A DNA stretch of 22,500 bases from Penaeus vannamei. Its lineage: Eukaryota; Arthropoda; Malacostraca; Decapoda; Penaeidae. Positions 20,301 to 22,500 of the stretch are shown here, one piece after another (position 1 is the stretch's first letter; each line of letters starts with the position of its first letter). Below the pieces are notes generated by a model. It was not told where the DNA came from, made no database searches, and saw nothing but the letters and a program-made list of their open reading frames with translations. The position numbers and the translations under genes were made by a program. The stretch is from positions 11,412,856 through 11,435,355 of the forward strand of contig NC_091582.1 in the NCBI RefSeq assembly GCF_042767895.1, written 5' to 3'.

Positions 20301-20690
20301 TTCCAATGGCATTCTATACCATTGCACACACTACATACCCTTCAGTATAAAAGATTTTATCCAGGATATCTTTTCCCTGTGCAAGAAAATGGATACAACA
20401 GGTCCACAATGGCCTAGTGTTTTTAAATTTTCATCTAAGGAGTACAGGATGGAGTTGAGAAAGGAAGAAGAAGAGGATGATAATAAAAAGTAGAGAGGAA
20501 GAACTTGGAGGATGGGGGTAACTGGTCTCTTACTTTTAATGGATTCCTCTATGATCAGTCTTGTGGATTCATGCCTTGGTGCTACTGGCCGCTTCTCCTT
20601 TGTGATTTCTCGGTGTGCTCTGCTCTCTACATTGAAGTCTCTAATTGGTTTTGTTACTCTACGGCCAAGTGCAGACATAACCTTCCCCAT
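17143..20690 (-). CDS. NDUFAF4: NDUFAF4, mitochondrial complex I assembly factor (five coding exons)
   Basis: NDUFAF4 helps build the Q module of respiratory complex I in mitochondria, acting with NDUFAF3 at the matrix side of the inner membrane (family knowledge). Coding exons on the minus strand are 20534-20690, 20030-20124, 18934-19026, 18351-18477 and 17143-17315. All have GT-AG junctions with matching phases and give 214 residues. The N-terminus is diagnostic: MGKV start, RDFNVESRAHREI at residues 17-29 and VAPRHEST at 36-43. Further matches are KKDDILLNRLKQIYVTSEDP (64-83), a KIT...W141TAKKI block (121-146), and VLRHFRTFVLIVPDDAKKK near 160-178. Human NDUFAF4 is about 175 residues. Here the C-terminus is extended by a basic, Ser/Ala-rich tail and the segment at 85-115 is divergent. 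Gly2 fits N-terminal glycine modification. The start at 20690 was chosen because it aligns with the family N-terminus. Confidence 0.93.
17316..18350 (-). other. NDUFAF4 intron 4
   Basis: AT-rich, bounded by a GTAAGG donor and a CCTGTCACAG acceptor on the minus strand. I see no gene, RNA or repeat of note in it. Confidence 0.8.
18351..18477 (-). CDS. NDUFAF4: NDUFAF4 coding exon 4
   Basis: Residues 116-157, acceptor AATTTTTAG and donor ACAG|GTAAGG. It contains the PYGKITLRNAL and QWTAKKIAYEYKL segments that match the family's KGKISI and TWTAEKI region. Confidence 0.9.
18934..19026 (-). CDS. NDUFAF4: NDUFAF4 coding exon 3
   Basis: Residues 85-115, phase 0 at both ends, acceptor GCCTCTAG and donor AAA|GTAAGT. 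It is the least conserved part, Pro/Asp/Ser-rich, and ends in DPEYGFYEPK. Confidence 0.85.
20030..20124 (-). CDS. NDUFAF4: NDUFAF4 coding exon 2
   Basis: Residues 53-84. The acceptor ends in ACATGCTAG at 20125 and the donor is ATG|GTGAGT at 20029. The first codon (Asn) is completed across the junction with the single A left over from exon 1. It encodes the charged helix ending in IYVTSEDP. Confidence 0.9.
20534..20690 (-). CDS. NDUFAF4: NDUFAF4 coding exon 1
   Basis: Residues 1-52, from ATG at 20690 to AAAA|GTAAGA (donor at 20533). It carries the most conserved family motifs. An acceptor-like TGTGTTCACAG ends at 20710, so a non-coding 5' exon may lie further right, leaving 19 nt of UTR here. 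The same frame is open upstream with other ATGs up to 20777, but those residues do not look like the family. Confidence 0.9.
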
Positions 20691-20799
20691 CCTTCTAAAT
20701 TTTGTAGTCCTGTGAACACAAACCATCCTTTGAGACATTTTAACCATAAGAAAATGAGGATGATTCTTAAGAAACATGACTTCAGGAAAAGCTCCTTTG

Positions 20800-20892
20800 C
20801 AAAGAAAGAAAGAAAGAAAAAAAAAAAAATAAATAAATAAATAAAAAACAATAATAATAAAAAATAAATAATAAATAAATAATAATAAAAAA
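20800..20892. repeat. A-rich tract: (AAAG)n, (AAAT)n and (AAT)n
   Basis: GAAAGAAAGAAAG passes into poly-A, then AAATAAATAAATAAA and AATAATAATAA repeats. It sits about 110-200 bp upstream of the NDUFAF4 start codon. On the plus strand it could be the A-tail of an old retroposon. Confidence 0.85.
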
Positions 20893-21645
20893 CATGAATA
20901 TGACTAATAACTAATGCTTGCCCAATAAATGTCACATCAATAAAATAGTTAAAGTTAACCTCTAATCATTCAAAAATTAAATGTGTGTAGGGGGTATATC
21001 ATCAAAATATGTTGCAATTCCAAGCTCCATCTTGCCAAATATTCTTAGTGAAAATTTGTCATCCATATAGTTCAGAAACAACAGTAATACTTGATGCAGT
21101 GATCGTCTGGACAATTGACCAACAATCCTTCACTAAATATATTCTGGCTAGAAAGATCATTTAAACCCTGCCAATTTAAGGTTAAATCAAGAACAAGTTT
21201 ACTCTCTACCTAGTCAAAATATATGCAATGGATACAGGAGTACCATTTCAGCTTTCTCTTGGGAGGGGAGGAAGGGTGGAGAGTAAAGTGAGCACAATCA
21301 GCTTCTGGGGCACTGTGAAATGGGGATCACTCCCATCTCAAGTTATAAAGTTGTAATTTAGGGGAAAAAAGGAAGAAGAAAAAAAAAGTAAGTGTAGCCC
21401 TTGGGGAGCAGTGACTGCCCCCCCTAAAATGACACCCATGAATGGATGTTTCCAGACCTTTGTAATGTCTTATAGGTCATGACAATCACTTGAGTACTGA
21501 AATGGTAATTCTTTACAGTATGGACACACACGTCAGAGACAAAGTCCCCAACTCCATGTCACAAAATTTATTCAACAATTTAATTTGGGAAAGTATTGTG
21601 TCAGAAAGGGTAAAGAGAAGTTAAAGATTAGGATAAAGTGTGTTA
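20893..21645. other. Upstream region of NDUFAF4 with no recognisable gene
   Basis: AT-rich sequence with G-rich patches (21258-21280, 21361-21395). A small imperfect inverted repeat, GGGGAGCAGT/ACTGCCCCCC, lies near 21401-21424. I see no exon, TATA-type promoter or RNA gene that I could support. A TATA-less promoter for NDUFAF4 may be here. Confidence 0.4.
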
Positions 21646-21649
21646 GATG

Positions 21650-21870
21650 TCAAAGATTAGAGAGCATTATAGGATAGTATGGTAGTGAATAGGCAAAAGA
21701 GGGGAGTCACTGAACTAGAGCAGACATTAGTAGGAAGGGGAGGGTTAAGGGGGTAGGGCATTTGAGTGAATTACAGTGTATTTGTCACTGGGGAAGGTAT
21801 AAGAACAATGTTCAAGGAAAACAGAGATGGCTGTTGGAACAATAGGAGAAGAATCCGGGGAGGGATGGGG
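21650..21870. repeat. Diverged dispersed repeat, copy A
   Basis: It aligns with 22094-22295. Shared anchors are ATTATAGGA (21666/22112), AGGGGG(T)AG, GTGAA-TACAGTGTAT/GTGAACTGCAGTGTAT, TGTTCAAGGAAA (21809/22241), ACAGAGRTGGCTGTTGGA and AGAAGAATCC. The offset falls from 446 to 432 through indels. The minus strand reads a Ser/Pro/Thr-rich open stretch, so it may derive from a decayed retroelement coding region. Confidence 0.65.
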
Positions 21871-21976
21871 ATATTTGATGTCAAACAGCTGGGTTGTTAA
21901 AGTTGTGAGAAGCCCAACCCAATGAACATTCATTATGCGGACATGCTTATACACTGAAATAGATGCATATCTACCA

Positions 21977-22016
21977 TAGAGATAGATAGATAAGTATATA
22001 TATCTGATAGATAGAA
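21977..22016. repeat. GATA/TATA microsatellite
   Basis: AGAGATAGATAGATAAG, then TATATATCTGATAGATAG. A short, partly broken tetranucleotide repeat between the two copies of the dispersed repeat. Confidence 0.85.
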
Positions 22017-22093
22017 GGATATACATTTATTTCTATGTATATGCATGTTTTTATATACAAATTTTAATTGGGTCAGGCATCCCACAATTCTAA

Positions 22094-22295
22094 CAAAGTG
22101 GGCGAAAGAGTATTATAGGAAAGTATGGTAATGAAAAGGGAAAAGTGCAGAGCAGGGATTAATAAAATGGGAAAGGTTAGGGGGGTAGAGAAACTGAGTG
22201 AACTGCAGTGTATCTGTGACTGTGGAACGAATAGGGACATTGTTCAAGGAAACAGAGGTGGCTGTTGGAGAAGAATCCAGGGGATGAGAAAGGGG
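22094..22295. repeat. Diverged dispersed repeat, copy B
   Basis: The second copy of 21650-21870 in the same orientation. The minus-strand open frame across it and beyond is Ser/Pro/Thr-rich and low in complexity. Confidence 0.65.
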
Positions 22296-22500
22296 GACTG
22301 GGGAAGGTGGTGAAGTATCAGGAAGAATGTCTGGAAGGGAGGGGTCTGGAGAAGGACACTGTTGTGACAAAGGGGATTCAAGTGGGATTGGTGGAGAGGG
22401 TGGGGTGAGTTAGGAGGGTGTAGGAGGGAACTTGAGGAGGAGGAGGATGGATATCTGCAAATATTTTTAGTGTAGAAGGAGTAGGAACAGAGGGATTGGG
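22296..22500. other. Purine-rich (GGA/GGT) stretch at the right edge
   Basis: It follows copy B and is dominated by GGAGG, GGGTGGG and AGGAGGAGGAGG. It continues out of the window. It may be part of the same repeat family, but I have no partner copy to show this. Confidence 0.4.

Larger units (their letters stand above)
18478..20533 (-). other. NDUFAF4 introns 1-3 (20125-20533, 19027-20029, 18478-18933)
   Basis: Three AT-rich introns with canonical ends. Short open frames inside, such as 19320-19538 on plus, lack motifs and read as chance. I see no RNA gene or transposon. Confidence 0.75.

Overview
This window is nuclear DNA from a eukaryote. It has intron-split genes with GT-AG junctions, poly(A) signals, dense simple repeats and transposon remains. 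The mix of very long (CT)n, GATA and A-rich microsatellites, a Gypsy-style LTR and AT-rich introns suggests an arthropod, most likely a decapod crustacean such as a penaeid shrimp. That placement is inferred from genome style, not from a marker gene.

Left third (1-9489): positions 1-7632 are one continuous minisatellite/satellite array of about 200 tandem 37-bp units, running off the left edge of the window. It contains a tandem 1,183-bp higher-order repeat, a local 111-bp trimer repeat, and two internal copies of the sequence that marks its right edge. From 7633 the strand composition flips to a polypyrimidine domain rich in CT, ATTC and TATC, with two near-pure (CT)n runs. This domain is interrupted at about 8701-9153 by a probable solo LTR with its own TATA box and AATAAA. 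The long open frames here are by-products of the repeats, not genes.

Middle (9490-about 16450): this holds the last two recognisable exons of a plus-strand gene, 9490-9633 and 13376-13979. They are joined in frame across a 3.7-kb intron and encode a very acidic, disordered C-terminus. I could not identify the protein. The first of these exons needs an upstream partner, so the satellite array probably lies in an intron of this gene. The intron carries degraded coding-like fragments. A long AT-rich 3' region follows, with candidate poly(A) sites near 14370 and 16435.

Right (about 16520-20709): a five-exon minus-strand gene encodes NDUFAF4, a mitochondrial complex I assembly factor. All splice phases fit and give a 214-residue protein. 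It ends tail-to-tail with the acidic-protein gene, with poly(A) signals only about 90 bp apart. Its 3' UTR carries a 195-bp TTAA-flanked, palindrome-rich element that looks like a non-autonomous piggyBac-type transposon.

Far right (20710-22500): upstream of NDUFAF4 I see no further exon. The region holds A-rich and GATA microsatellites and two diverged copies of a repeat of about 200 bp at 21.65 and 22.1 kb. I see no sign that the two genes work together. The main unusual structure is the intronic satellite and its architecture.
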